56,006 nt of DNA from assembly GCA_964643145.1 (NCBI GenBank), contig CAZXPG010000005.1, positions 1 to 56,006 on the forward strand. The letters run 5' to 3'. The stretch comes from CAZXPG01 sp964643145 (lineage in GTDB: Bacteria; Pseudomonadota; Alphaproteobacteria; Rickettsiales; Arcanibacteraceae). Positions within the stretch are counted from its first letter, which is position 1, and each line of letters begins with the position of its first letter. This document shows positions 16,707 through 25,038 of this stretch, one piece after another. The notes beneath the pieces were generated by a model. The model was not told the origin of the DNA. It made no database searches and saw nothing but the letters and a program-made list of their open reading frames with translations. Both the position numbers and the translations under genes were made by a program.

Positions 16707-17636
16707 ATGGTACAATATTCTTCGGCCATATATAAGGCAAAAATTTCCTTACAATCGTTTTTATGGCGTACTATCGTCGCAGCGTTACCGGCATTAGCCA
16801 TAGAAAGTATTAGGCAGCATGAAGCCGCGCAGCATGGTGCTCTTCAGAGAGTAGAAGCGCAACTTAAACAACAAAAGGAGTTGTTGGCTCTCGTGCATAA
16901 AACTACCCAAGATGGTATATGGGATTATAATATTGCATCTGGCCAGATGTGGCTTTCTCCGCGCTGGAAGGCCATGTTTGGCTATTTCGACCACGAATTG
17001 GAAAACAGCATGACCACGGTTAGAGCGCTGATGCTAGATGAGGATTATGCCCATTCCTGTAAGCTGGCAGATAACCATATCCGCCACAATATCCCTTTTC
17101 ATGGCGTGTTCCGTTTCCGTCATAAGGATGGTTCACTGCGCCATATTTTATCGCATGCGTATATAGTAAAGGATACAAGCGGCACACCTGTCAGGATGGT
17201 GGGGGCTAATACCGATCTCACCGAGCAACTTGCATTGCAACAGAACCTCTCGATGCACAAGGCGGAATTGTCGCTGTTGCAGCATTGTTTGCCTAATATG
17301 ATCTACCAGTTTATTTCCACGCCGATGAGCCCGTTTATACTCACCTCGTTGCATGGCCAGATGGTAGAACTCTGTGGTTTCAACCAAGATGAAATGACAC
17401 GCAATAGCAAATTATTGTGGGGTATTATCCATCCAGGGGATAGAAGGCGCATATTCAACAGCGCGCAGCAGGCGATTTATACCTGGACACCCTGGAACAG
17501 CCAGCACCGCATTATCTATCAGGGTAACGAGCGCTGGGTGCATACCGAATTCATGCCATTATCACGTGCCAACACCCATATTACCTGGAAAGGGGTGATG
17601 ATAGACATCACCCGCTTTCGTTCAGGAAGTGCCTAA
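16707..17636 (+). CDS. Protein with two PAS domains and no visible output domain
   Basis: 309 aa. A short hydrophobic stretch (FLWRTIVAALPALAIESI) and a coiled coil (RVEAQLKQQKELLALVHKT) precede a PAS-3-type domain (GIWDYNIASGQMWLSPRWKA, then GVFRFRHKDGSLRHILSHA and VRMVGANTDLTE). A second PAS domain follows (MIYQFISTPM to HRIIYQGNERWVHTEFMPL) and ends GVMIDITRFR. No kinase, GGDEF or EAL domain follows, so it may sense a ligand and signal through a partner, or be a truncated sensor. Its stop overlaps the convergent helicase stop by 4 bases. Confidence 0.75.
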   Translation: MVQYSSAIYKAKISLQSFLWRTIVAALPALAIESIRQHEAAQHGALQRVEAQLKQQKELLALVHKTTQDGIWDYNIASGQMWLSPRWKAMFGYFDHELENSMTTVRALMLDEDYAHSCKLADNHIRHNIPFHGVFRFRHKDGSLRHILSHAYIVKDTSGTPVRMVGANTDLTEQLALQQNLSMHKAELSLLQHCLPNMIYQFISTPMSPFILTSLHGQMVELCGFNQDEMTRNSKLLWGIIHPGDRRRIFNSAQQAIYTWTPWNSQHRIIYQGNERWVHTEFMPLSRANTHITWKGVMIDITRFRSGSA

Positions 17637-18946
17637 CCGTTGACAGACTTACGGGGGCGAGAGCGGAATGGCCTATTGCCCTGTGGCTGTTCGTTGCCAT
17701 TGGCAGACTGGTGTTTTTTGGCAAAAAACTTGCCGCCGCTTTTCTTGGCAGCAAACGGTTTGCCTGGTCTGCGTCCTGGCTTGTCATCAGCACTATGGGA
17801 TGTGCTGGAACCAGGGTTCAGCATCCGGTCAATGGCCCGCCATTTCAGGCTTTCTTCCGGGGAGACAAAACTCACGGCAGCACCTTCGGCACCAGCACGA
17901 GCGGTGCGGCCAATGCGGTGAATATAATCCTCTGGGCATTGTGGTAAGTCGTAGTTAATCACATGCTCAATATGCGGGATATCCAGGCCACGTGCGGCAA
18001 TATCAGTGGCCACCATAATGCGGTGACGCTTATTACGGAACGCACTGATCACCCGTTCACGTTTGCGTTGTTGCAAATCACCGTGAATTGCATCAGCACT
18101 ATGGTTCTGTGTGCACAGTTTATCGGCTAAGCGCTCTGCCCCATATTTGGTTTTGACAAACACAATGATAGAACCTTCGCGACTTTCCAGTTGTTTGAGC
18201 AGGTGACCGTATTTTTCGGCTTCGGTGGTCTTAATCATTTCCTGCTGCACGCGACTGACCGGGGCAACGGTTGAGCCAACGGCAATACGCTCAGGGTTCT
18301 TCAAATATTTCTCGGATATTTTAATGATAGCGGGCGGTAATGTGGCTGAAAACATCAGTGTCTGGCGTTGTTCAGGCAAATATTTAACGATTTGGTCAAT
18401 CTGTATGCCAAAACCCATATCGAGCATCCGGTCAGTTTCATCTAGCACGAGCAGGTCGGTGGTATGTAGCATGAGGTTACCACGTGTCAGATGATCATTA
18501 ATGCGGCCTGGTGTGCCGACAATAATGCGTGGGCGGAAACGCAATTGCTGCATTTGTTTCGGCATAGGCTCGCCACCAATCAGCAAGGCTGTCTTGATGG
18601 GACTTTTGTTGCCAAGCAACTGACGGATAACACCAATCACCTGCATGGCCAGTTCACGGGTTGGTGTTAGCACCATTGCGCAGGCGCGTGGGTTAGCAAG
18701 CAGCTTTGCCACCAGCGGGATTGAGAATGCGGCGGTTTTACCGGTGCCCGTCTGGGCGGAACCCAGCACATCCTTTCCAGCCAGTGCCAGTGGAATAGCT
18801 CGTGCCTGGATAGGGGTGGGGGTAGAAAATTGTATACGCTGCAATGACGCTGAGAGTTCTGCAGGAAGGCCAAAACTATTAAAATTTTCGGCGGAAACAG
18901 CATCACTTGCCTGAACGGCTTGTGATGAAACGGAAGAGATAGTCAT
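17633..18946 (-). CDS. DEAD-box RNA helicase (RhlE-like) with DETD motif II
   Basis: ATP-dependent RNA unwinding, usually in ribosome assembly and cold adaptation. Visible motifs: Q-motif (FNSFGLPAELSASLQ, then TPTPIQARAIP), motif I AQTGTGKT, Ia PTRELA, Ib TPGR, II LDETDRMLDMGF, III SATLPP, V TDIAARGLD and VI HRIGRTARAG. Motif II reads DETD instead of DEAD. The C-terminal tail is Arg/Lys/Gly-rich (residues about 370-437), a likely RNA-binding extension. 437 aa. It has its own strong promoter at 19198-19225 with a 5' leader of about 240 bases. Confidence 0.9.
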   Translation of the reverse strand: MTISSVSSQAVQASDAVSAENFNSFGLPAELSASLQRIQFSTPTPIQARAIPLALAGKDVLGSAQTGTGKTAAFSIPLVAKLLANPRACAMVLTPTRELAMQVIGVIRQLLGNKSPIKTALLIGGEPMPKQMQQLRFRPRIIVGTPGRINDHLTRGNLMLHTTDLLVLDETDRMLDMGFGIQIDQIVKYLPEQRQTLMFSATLPPAIIKISEKYLKNPERIAVGSTVAPVSRVQQEMIKTTEAEKYGHLLKQLESREGSIIVFVKTKYGAERLADKLCTQNHSADAIHGDLQQRKRERVISAFRNKRHRIMVATDIAARGLDIPHIEHVINYDLPQCPEDYIHRIGRTARAGAEGAAVSFVSPEESLKWRAIDRMLNPGSSTSHSADDKPGRRPGKPFAAKKSGGKFFAKKHQSANGNEQPQGNRPFRSRPRKSVNG

Positions 18947-19190
18947 ATATTACTTAATTAAAATCAGGTTATAAAGCACAACACCAACCTCGGCCTGCCT
19001 ATGGGGCACACCAAAAGTCAACCAATGCGGTGTATACCGCACGGTAAAACTCTTTGTCATTACATGGGGAGAATATTATAGGAATAGGATTCTACCAGGT
19101 GCTTCAAAAGCAATCACCACTAGAAACGTAAGGACGGTTAGAACCCTATATAAAGCGGTGCAAGACAATGCAAAGAGCTATGTCAAATAA
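18947..19190 (-). promoter_or_regulatory. Long 5' untranslated leader of the helicase gene
   Basis: From the predicted start near 19190 to ATG 18946 there are about 240 transcribed bases with no open frame of note. Long leaders of cold-shock helicases often mediate autoregulation or temperature control. I see short inverted segments (GCGGTGTATACCGC near 19029) but cannot fold it reliably. No other gene is visible between 18947 and 19344. Confidence 0.4.
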
Positions 19191-19197
19191 GCTGCCG

Positions 19198-19225
19198 ATT
19201 ATACACTCTGAAGCGAAATAGTCAA
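19198..19225 (-). promoter_or_regulatory. Strong sigma-70 promoter for the helicase gene
   Basis: On the minus strand TTGACT (19225-19220) and a perfect TATAAT (19203-19198) are separated by 16 bases. It faces the helicase and sits about 250 bases upstream of its ATG. Confidence 0.7.
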
Positions 19226-19344
19226 GCACTAACCTTGCGTTTTAACCGAATTAATCAGCGATGTACTGGAAGATGGTAAAAATGCCTTGAAGTAGGACGC
19301 AATGGGAACTAGTCTGGGCTTTTTAATGTATTCTTTTTGAGTGT

Positions 19345-20109
19345 ATGCTTGTACTACTTTCTCCTTCTAAATCGCAGGATTTTTCTCCCGCGCTGCTCCA
19401 GGATTATACATTGCCGCGTTATCTTGAGCAATCGGCGGTGCTGATGGAGCGGTTGCGGCAGTTATCTGTGGATGAAATACGTGTGCTGATGGCGGTCAGC
19501 CACGCTATTGCCGAGCTAAACGCCGTGCGCTATGCCACCTGGCAGTTACCCTTCACACGCGGAAATAGCAAACAGGCCCTGCTTGCTTTTACGGGAGATG
19601 TGTATGGGGCGATGGATATTGCTGGTTATTCGGGGGAAGATTTTAGCACTGCCCAGTCTGTATTGTGTATTCTTTCCGGATTATATGGGCTGTTGCGTCC
19701 GCTTGACCTCATTCAACCTTACCGCCTGGAGATGAAAACCAGGCTGCAAAACCCGTCCGGTCATGATCTTTATGTATTCTGGAAAACGACGGTAACTGCG
19801 GGGCTTAATAGGATGTTGAGCGAGGCGGCAACCGATATCGTCATCAATCTGGCATCGCAGGAATATTTTGGTGCTATAGAGCGCAAAAATCTTAATGCAC
19901 GTATTATTACGCCAGTCTTTAAAGACTATAATAAAGGCAGCTATAGGGTGGTGGCCTTATTTGCCAAACGGGCGCGAGGGGCGATGGCAGATAGTGTGGT
20001 CCGGCAGCGTATTGCCTCACCATACGCATTGCAGCACTGCGATGTGCTGGGCTATCAGTTTAATCCAGGGCTTTCCAGTGATGATATATGGGTTTTCACG
20101 CGTGGGTAG
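19345..20109 (+). CDS. yaaA: Peroxide stress protein YaaA (DUF328/UPF0246)
   Basis: 254 aa, starting MLVLLSPSKSQDFSP, the characteristic N-terminus. It continues with FTGDVYGAMDI, LSGLYGLLRPLDLIQPYRLEM, INLASQEYF and VFKDYNKGSYRVVALFAKRARG. E. coli YaaA limits free iron and DNA damage during peroxide stress and binds DNA. It is a single-gene unit between the helicase promoter region and the rpsB promoter. Confidence 0.93.
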   Translation: MLVLLSPSKSQDFSPALLQDYTLPRYLEQSAVLMERLRQLSVDEIRVLMAVSHAIAELNAVRYATWQLPFTRGNSKQALLAFTGDVYGAMDIAGYSGEDFSTAQSVLCILSGLYGLLRPLDLIQPYRLEMKTRLQNPSGHDLYVFWKTTVTAGLNRMLSEAATDIVINLASQEYFGAIERKNLNARIITPVFKDYNKGSYRVVALFAKRARGAMADSVVRQRIASPYALQHCDVLGYQFNPGLSSDDIWVFTRG

Positions 20110-20145
20110 TATATAGGCTTCTTTGCCTTCTTGTGCATAATGTGC

Positions 20146-20174
20146 TTGTCAAACGCTGGGATTTCCATTATATA
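20146..20174 (+). promoter_or_regulatory. Promoter of the rpsB-tsf operon
   Basis: TTGTCA (20146-20151) and TATATA (20169-20174) are separated by 17 bases, about 125 bases before the rpsB start. The match is good for a sigma-70 promoter and the position fits a highly expressed ribosomal operon. Confidence 0.6.
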
Positions 20175-20180
20175 TAGGCT

Positions 20181-20297
20181 ACCTGGCTTCAGGTTTTATT
20201 AGAGCGTAATTTCACACGCAGGAAGGTTTTTGGTGTTATGGTTGTATTAGCCATAACTTCTCCTGCGGCGGCATAACCAATACACAAAGGATTTTAT
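20181..20297 (+). promoter_or_regulatory. rpsB mRNA leader with hairpin, possible S2 autoregulatory site
   Basis: The leader of about 115 bases contains a hairpin GTTATGG with CCATAAC (20236-20258) and a CTCCTGCGGCGG segment before the start. In several bacteria S2 represses its own mRNA through the leader; whether this one does is inference. Confidence 0.35.
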
Positions 20298-21206
20298 ATG
20301 TCTGATTTCCCACAGTTTTCTATTCGTCAATTGCTTGATGCAGGGGTGCATTTTGGGCATAAGACGATGCGCTGGAACCCTAAAATGGCACCGTATCTCT
20401 ATGGTAGCCGTGATAATATCCATATTATCGATCTGCAACAGACTGTTCCTATGCTGCACCGTGCGCTGGAAGTGGTGGCAGATGTAGTGAAAAATAATGG
20501 GCGTGTGCTATTCGTTGGCACCAAGCGTCAGGCTTCTGATATTGTAGCGGAAGCGGCAGCACGTTGTGGGCAATATTATGTGAACCACCGTTGGTTGGGT
20601 GGTATGATGACAAACTGGAATACGATTTCCGTATCCATCCGCACCTTGCGCGCTATGGAAGAGCGTCTGGAAGCAACACAGGGCGAGAATCCTGTGGAAA
20701 ATGGTGTACGGTTAACAAAAAAAGAATTGCTTGAATTAACCCGTAAGCACGAAAAGCTGAACCGTTCATTGGGGGGGATCCGTGATATGGGTGGCCGTCC
20801 TGACTTGTTGTTCATCATTGATACAAATAAAGAAGAATTGGCTGTAAAAGAAGCGCAACGCCTGGGAGTGCCAATTATTGCTGTAGTGGATAGCAACTCC
20901 GATCCCGATGGTATTACCTATCCGATTCCTGGTAATGATGATGCGACACGTGCGATTAAATTATATTGTAAATTAGTTTCCGATGCTGCGCTTTATGGTA
21001 TCCAGCAAGGGTTGACGGCTTCAGGTGTTGATGTTGGCGCGGCCGAGAATCTGGTAGGTGAAATGTCCGGTGAAGGTAATGCTGTGGCTGCAAAGCCTGC
21101 TGCCCGTAAGTCTAAAACAGCGGCTCGCCAGGCACCTGCTCGCACGAAAAAAGCCGATGTTGCTGAAGAAGCGGTGGGTAGCAGTGTTGTAGGAACTGCC
21201 AGCTAG
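20298..21206 (+). CDS. rpsB: 30S ribosomal protein S2
   Basis: Begins FPQFSIRQLLDAGVHFGHKT, with YGSRDNIHIIDLQQT, FVGTKRQA, RWLGGMMTNW and PIIAVVDSNSDPDGI. All are typical S2 signatures for the 30S subunit head-body junction. At 302 aa it is about 60 residues longer than E. coli S2; the extra C-terminal part is Ala/Lys/Arg-rich (KPAARKSKTAARQAPARTKK) and probably flexible. Followed by tsf after a hairpin. Confidence 0.98.
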   Translation: MSDFPQFSIRQLLDAGVHFGHKTMRWNPKMAPYLYGSRDNIHIIDLQQTVPMLHRALEVVADVVKNNGRVLFVGTKRQASDIVAEAAARCGQYYVNHRWLGGMMTNWNTISVSIRTLRAMEERLEATQGENPVENGVRLTKKELLELTRKHEKLNRSLGGIRDMGGRPDLLFIIDTNKEELAVKEAQRLGVPIIAVVDSNSDPDGITYPIPGNDDATRAIKLYCKLVSDAALYGIQQGLTASGVDVGAAENLVGEMSGEGNAVAAKPAARKSKTAARQAPARTKKADVAEEAVGSSVVGTAS

Positions 21207-21224
21207 TTAGCGTAATGATGCCCT

Positions 21225-21260
21225 GGGGAGAACTATGCATTGGCTATGCTCTCCCCTTTT
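21225..21260 (+). terminator. Intercistronic terminator-like hairpin between rpsB and tsf
   Basis: GGGGAGA (21225-21231) pairs with TCTCCCC (21250-21256), followed by TTTT. The interior is partly self-complementary. Probably a partial terminator that lowers tsf relative to rpsB, or a processing site. Confidence 0.6.
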
Positions 21261-21312
21261 AAACAAGGTGGTGTGCCTTATAGGTAATATAGTTACATGA
21301 GAGAGGTATAAT

Positions 21313-22239
21313 ATGGCTGAAATAACTGCCAGTTTAGTGAAAGACCTGCGTGAGAAAACCGGTGCAGGCATGATGGATTGTAAAAAGGCCTTGCAGGAAT
21401 GTGCGGGTGATTTTGAAGTGGCTGTTGACTGGCTGCGTAAGAAAGGGTTGGCGGCAGCCGCGAAGAAATCCAGCCGTGTAGCGGCCGAAGGGCTAGTGGC
21501 TGTGGCTGTGGCTGGCACGAAAGGCGCGTTGGTTGAGCTGAATTCTGAAACGGATTTCGTTGCCCGTAATGACCAGTTCCAGGCATTGGTGGACACGATT
21601 GTGAATCTAGAGTTGGTTGAAGGGGCAGATGTAGACGGGTTGAAACAGTCGTCCTACCCGGGCACTGGCCGTAATGTTGCCGATGAGATTGCCCATCATG
21701 TAGGGGTGATTGGTGAGAATATGAACCTACGCCGTGTGGCGTTCATCAGTGTGCCGCAAGGTGCGGTGGTTAGCTATGTGCATAATGCTGTAGTGCCAAA
21801 CTTAGGAAAAATTGGTGTGCTGGTGGCACTTGAATCCGCTGCGGATGCTGCTAAACTGCAAGCATTGGGTAAGCAGCTTGCTATGCATATTGCGGCAGCA
21901 AAACCGGAAGCACTGACAACATCAGAAGTTGATCCCGAAGCGTTGGCGCGGGAAAAACAGATTTTCTCCGACCAGGCGCGCGCCTCTGGCAAGCCAGAAA
22001 ACATCATTGAGAAAATGGTGGAAGGCCGTATCCGCAAATATTATGAAGAAGTGGTGCTGTTGGAGCAGGTCTTTGTTATTGATGGCAAAACTAAAATTGC
22101 TGATGTCATTGAGCAAGCAGCAAAAGAGGTGGGGGCACCGGTGAAACTTGCGGCGTTCGTCCGTTTTGCCCTGGGCGAGGGTATCGAGCAGGAAAAAACG
22201 GATTTTGCGCAGGAAGTTGCTGCGGCAGCAAATGCCTAA
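21313..22239 (+). CDS. tsf: Elongation factor Ts
   Basis: Nucleotide exchange factor for EF-Tu. Begins ITASLVKDLREKTGAGMMDC, the conserved UBA-like N-terminus, followed by KKALQECAGDFEVAVDWLRKK and ELNSETDFVARNDQF, the TDFV motif that contacts EF-Tu. 308 aa is typical. A GAGAGAGG ribosome site precedes ATG 21313. tuf lies at the far end of this window. Confidence 0.97.
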   Translation: MAEITASLVKDLREKTGAGMMDCKKALQECAGDFEVAVDWLRKKGLAAAAKKSSRVAAEGLVAVAVAGTKGALVELNSETDFVARNDQFQALVDTIVNLELVEGADVDGLKQSSYPGTGRNVADEIAHHVGVIGENMNLRRVAFISVPQGAVVSYVHNAVVPNLGKIGVLVALESAADAAKLQALGKQLAMHIAAAKPEALTTSEVDPEALAREKQIFSDQARASGKPENIIEKMVEGRIRKYYEEVVLLEQVFVIDGKTKIADVIEQAAKEVGAPVKLAAFVRFALGEGIEQEKTDFAQEVAAAANA

Positions 22240-22247
22240 ATTTCTAG

Positions 22248-22274
22248 GAGGCCAGGGGAATACACCCTGGCCTC
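22248..22274 (+). terminator. Intercistronic hairpin between tsf and pyrH
   Basis: Perfect 10-bp stem GAGGCCAGGG (22248-22257) with CCCTGGCCTC (22265-22274), then TTCCCT. The T-run is short, so it may act as an RNA stabiliser or partial terminator. Confidence 0.55.
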
Positions 22275-22309
22275 TTCCCTCATATAACTGCTCGCAATCT
22301 CTGCATCCT

Positions 22310-23023
22310 ATGTTAAAATATAAGCGTGTTTTACTCAAAGTGTCTGGTGAAGCCTTGATGGGCGATCAGAAATTTGGGCATGATCTGGCGACCATTGATC
22401 GTATTTGTAATGATGTGCTAGCTGTACATCAGATGGGGGCAGAAATTTGCCTGGTGGTAGGTGGTGGCAATATTTACCGTGGTATGTCGGCGGCTGCTGC
22501 GGGGATGGAGCGGGCTGCTGCTGATTATATGGGCATGTTGGCTACGGTCATGAACGCTTTAGCCTTGCAGAATGCGCTGGAACGTATCGGTCTTCAGACA
22601 CGGGTGCTTTCAGCGATTCCGATGACGACAGTATGTGAACCCTATATCCGCAGGCGTGCTGTACGTCATCTGGAAAAAGGGCGTGTTGTAATTTTTGCAG
22701 CCGGTACGGGCAACCCCTTCTTCACCACCGATACAGCCGCCGCCTTGCGTGCCGTGGAAATGGGGTGTGATGCCTTACTGAAAGGCACACAGGTTGATGG
22801 TGTATATTCGGCTGATCCGCATAAGGACAGCACTGCTACGCGCTATGACCGGTTGACCTATAAAGAGGTATTAACGCGTGATTTGGGAGTAATGGATGCA
22901 TCGGCTATTACGCTTTCCCGCGAAAATAACATTCCAGTGCTGGTATTTTCTATCCATACTGCCGGTGCATTTGCCGATGTGGTGCGCGGCCAAGGCTGCT
23001 TTACCATTATAGAGGAGATATAA
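22310..23023 (+). CDS. pyrH: Uridylate kinase
   Basis: Converts UMP to UDP. The amino-acid-kinase fold shows KRVLLKVSGEALMG, VVGGGNIYRG, MGMLATVMNALALQ, FAAGTGNPFFTTDTAAALRA and KGTQVDGVYSADP. ATG 22310 gives 237 aa, the usual size; an open frame 54 codons longer runs back through the hairpin and has no family support. Three bases separate it from frr. Confidence 0.96.
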   Translation: MLKYKRVLLKVSGEALMGDQKFGHDLATIDRICNDVLAVHQMGAEICLVVGGGNIYRGMSAAAAGMERAAADYMGMLATVMNALALQNALERIGLQTRVLSAIPMTTVCEPYIRRRAVRHLEKGRVVIFAAGTGNPFFTTDTAAALRAVEMGCDALLKGTQVDGVYSADPHKDSTATRYDRLTYKEVLTRDLGVMDASAITLSRENNIPVLVFSIHTAGAFADVVRGQGCFTIIEEI

Positions 23024-23026
23024 TTT

Positions 23027-23587
23027 ATGGAACGTGCTAAAGTTATTGCTGAACTCAAAAAACGCATGGATGGTGCGCTTGCTGCCCTTGATCATGATTT
23101 AAAGGGCTTGCGTGCAGGCCGTGCTTCCGTCAACTTGCTTGATTCTGTTACGGTAGAAGCCTATGGTGATAAAATGCCGATTAGCCAGTTGGCGACGGTA
23201 ACTGCCCCCGAGCCAAGGCTGCTTCTGGTGCAGGTATGGGATAAATCCATGGTGAAAGCGGTAGAAAAAGGCATAAGCCATGCGGATTTAGGTGTGACCA
23301 CCGCCGTGGATGGTCAGGTGATCCGTGTACCGCTGCCGAATTTAAGTGAAGAGCGACGCAAAGAATTGGTAAAAATTGCCCATTCCCATGGGGAGAAAGC
23401 CAAGATTGCCCTGCGTAACGTGCGGCGTGATATTATGGATGTGTTGAAAAAGTCAGAGAAAGACGGCGAGCTTGGTCAGGATGAACAACGCACCATTGGG
23501 GATGAAGTGCAGAAAATTACGGATGACTATGTAAAAAAAGTTGATAATGCCGTAGCAACCAAAGAAAAAGAAGTGTTGCACGTCTAG
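23027..23587 (+). CDS. frr: Ribosome recycling factor
   Basis: Splits post-termination ribosomes together with EF-G. 186 aa with LKGLRAGRASVNLLDSVTVE, the RaGRA core motif, then ISQLATVTAPEPRLLLVQVW, VPLPNLSEERRKELVKIAH and AKIALRNVRRD. A GAGGAG ribosome site overlaps the pyrH end. Followed by a terminator at 23612. Confidence 0.97.
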   Translation: MERAKVIAELKKRMDGALAALDHDLKGLRAGRASVNLLDSVTVEAYGDKMPISQLATVTAPEPRLLLVQVWDKSMVKAVEKGISHADLGVTTAVDGQVIRVPLPNLSEERRKELVKIAHSHGEKAKIALRNVRRDIMDVLKKSEKDGELGQDEQRTIGDEVQKITDDYVKKVDNAVATKEKEVLHV

Positions 23588-23611
23588 GGCGAGGACGCAC
23601 CCTAATAACAG

Positions 23612-23636
23612 GGCAGAGGCGGTTCCTCTGCCTTTT
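23612..23636 (+). terminator. Rho-independent terminator after frr
   Basis: Perfect 8-bp stem GGCAGAGG (23612-23619) with CCTCTGCC (23625-23632), 5-base loop, then TTTT. It separates the translation-factor part from the isoprenoid/lipid part; some read-through is likely because uppS starts 25 bases later with no clear promoter. Confidence 0.75.
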
Positions 23637-23660
23637 AACCACCTTATACTCCATGTCCTT

Positions 23661-24359
23661 ATGGTGCTTCCTTCACATATAGCAATTATTATGGATGGTA
23701 ATGGCCGTTGGGCAAGGCGGCATCATTTCCCCCGTACTAGTGGGCATCGCGCTGGCGTTGAGGCTGTCAAACGCACGCTAGAAGCCTGTGTTGAGTTCTC
23801 TATCCCCTATCTCACCCTCTATGCTTTTTCATCCGAGAACTGGAAGCGGCCTTTGCAGGAAGTGGATGAATTAATGCGCTTATTGCGGTTTTACTTAAAG
23901 TTGGAAACGCATAATCTTCATAAAAACAATATCCGCGTGCAGGTGATTGGCGACAGGTTGCGTTTGCGTGACGATATCCAGCATGCTATACGGGAGTGTG
24001 AAACGCTGACAGCGCAGAATACCGGTCTCTATTTGACAATTGCGCTTAGCTATGGCAGCAGGCAAGAGCTGGTGCAGGCTGCCAAGCGGCTGGCGGATGA
24101 GGTGAAAGAAGGAAGGTTGCAGCCTGAGGCGATTGATGAAGCCGTATTTTCGGGCTATCTTTATACGCAGGGCATCCCTGATCCTGATTTGTTGATCCGT
24201 ACCGGTGGCGAACAACGGCTGAGTAATTTCCTGTTGTGGCAATCAGCCTATACAGAACTGTTTTTTAGCCCGGTGCTCTGGCCAGATTTCAAGCGTGAGC
24301 ATTTAGCAGAGGCCCTGGAATCATTTAAGCAGCGGGAGCGTCGCTATGGCATGGCCTGA
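23661..24359 (+). CDS. uppS: Undecaprenyl diphosphate synthase
   Basis: cis-Prenyltransferase making the lipid carrier for peptidoglycan and other wall polymers. 232 aa with IAIIMDGNGRWARRHHFPRT (catalytic Asp), GHRAGVEAVKRTLE, YAFSSENWKRP, LSYGSRQELV and the C-terminal PDPDLLIRTGGEQRLSNFLL with WQSAYTELFF. The last 14 bases overlap cdsA. Confidence 0.96.
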   Translation: MVLPSHIAIIMDGNGRWARRHHFPRTSGHRAGVEAVKRTLEACVEFSIPYLTLYAFSSENWKRPLQEVDELMRLLRFYLKLETHNLHKNNIRVQVIGDRLRLRDDIQHAIRECETLTAQNTGLYLTIALSYGSRQELVQAAKRLADEVKEGRLQPEAIDEAVFSGYLYTQGIPDPDLLIRTGGEQRLSNFLLWQSAYTELFFSPVLWPDFKREHLAEALESFKQRERRYGMA

Positions 24360-25038
24360 AATTCACCTATCATCTAATTTGCGGCAGCGCATTCTGTCGG
24401 CGGTCATCCTCGCCCCTATGGTGCTTGGCATTATTATCCAAGGCGGTGCATGGTTTGTCGCCCTTATCCTGCTTAGTGCTATTATTATGGCTTTTGAATG
24501 GCATGATATGACTGTTACCCATGCCAGCGAGATTGATCAGCGCTATGCCAAACGCTGGCAGTGTGCGGGAATCCTCTATATTTTTCTTCCGTGCCTTTCC
24601 CTTATGATGTTGCGTACCATGCCGCAGGGGTTAGGGGTGATACTCTGGCTGCTAGCGGTGGTGTGGGCAACGGATATTGCTGCCTATTTTACAGGTCGGG
24701 CAATTGGTGGGCCAAAACTTGCCCCGCGCATTAGCCCGAACAAAACCTGGGCAGGGCTGTGTGGGGGGATGATAGCGGCGGCACTAGCTGGGCTTATTGC
24801 CGGTGTCATTGCGGATGTGCCGCATAAGCCTATATTTGCCCTGTTAAGCGGTGGGCTGGCGGTGGTAGCGCAGGCGGGTGATCTGTTGGAATCAGGCTTA
24901 AAACGGCATTTTGGTATTAAAGATAGCGGCACGATTATCCCTGGGCATGGTGGTGTGCTTGATAGGGTGGATGGGATATTAACCGTAGCACCGCTGGTGG
25001 CGGTGGTGGTTATGTTACGTGGGGGAGTATTGTTTTAA
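24346..25038 (+). CDS. cdsA: Phosphatidate cytidylyltransferase
   Basis: Multispan membrane enzyme forming CDP-diacylglycerol from phosphatidic acid and CTP. The C-terminal signature reads FGIKDSGTIIPGHGGVLDRV. It has about six hydrophobic spans, and TDIAAYFTGRAIGGPKLAPR with SPNKTWAGLCGG is the other conserved block. 230 aa is short compared with E. coli (285) but common in alphaproteobacteria. Overlaps uppS by 14 bases and abuts dxr with no gap. Confidence 0.94.
   Translation: MAWPEIHLSSNLRQRILSAVILAPMVLGIIIQGGAWFVALILLSAIIMAFEWHDMTVTHASEIDQRYAKRWQCAGILYIFLPCLSLMMLRTMPQGLGVILWLLAVVWATDIAAYFTGRAIGGPKLAPRISPNKTWAGLCGGMIAAALAGLIAGVIADVPHKPIFALLSGGLAVVAQAGDLLESGLKRHFGIKDSGTIIPGHGGVLDRVDGILTVAPLVAVVVMLRGGVLF

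Noticed and set aside
16598..16801. Minus-strand open frame opposite the PAS gene start
   Set aside because: No ribosome site or family, and it overlaps the PAS gene.
22148..22309. Longer pyrH start
   Set aside because: It runs back over the tsf stop and the hairpin and gives an abnormal length.
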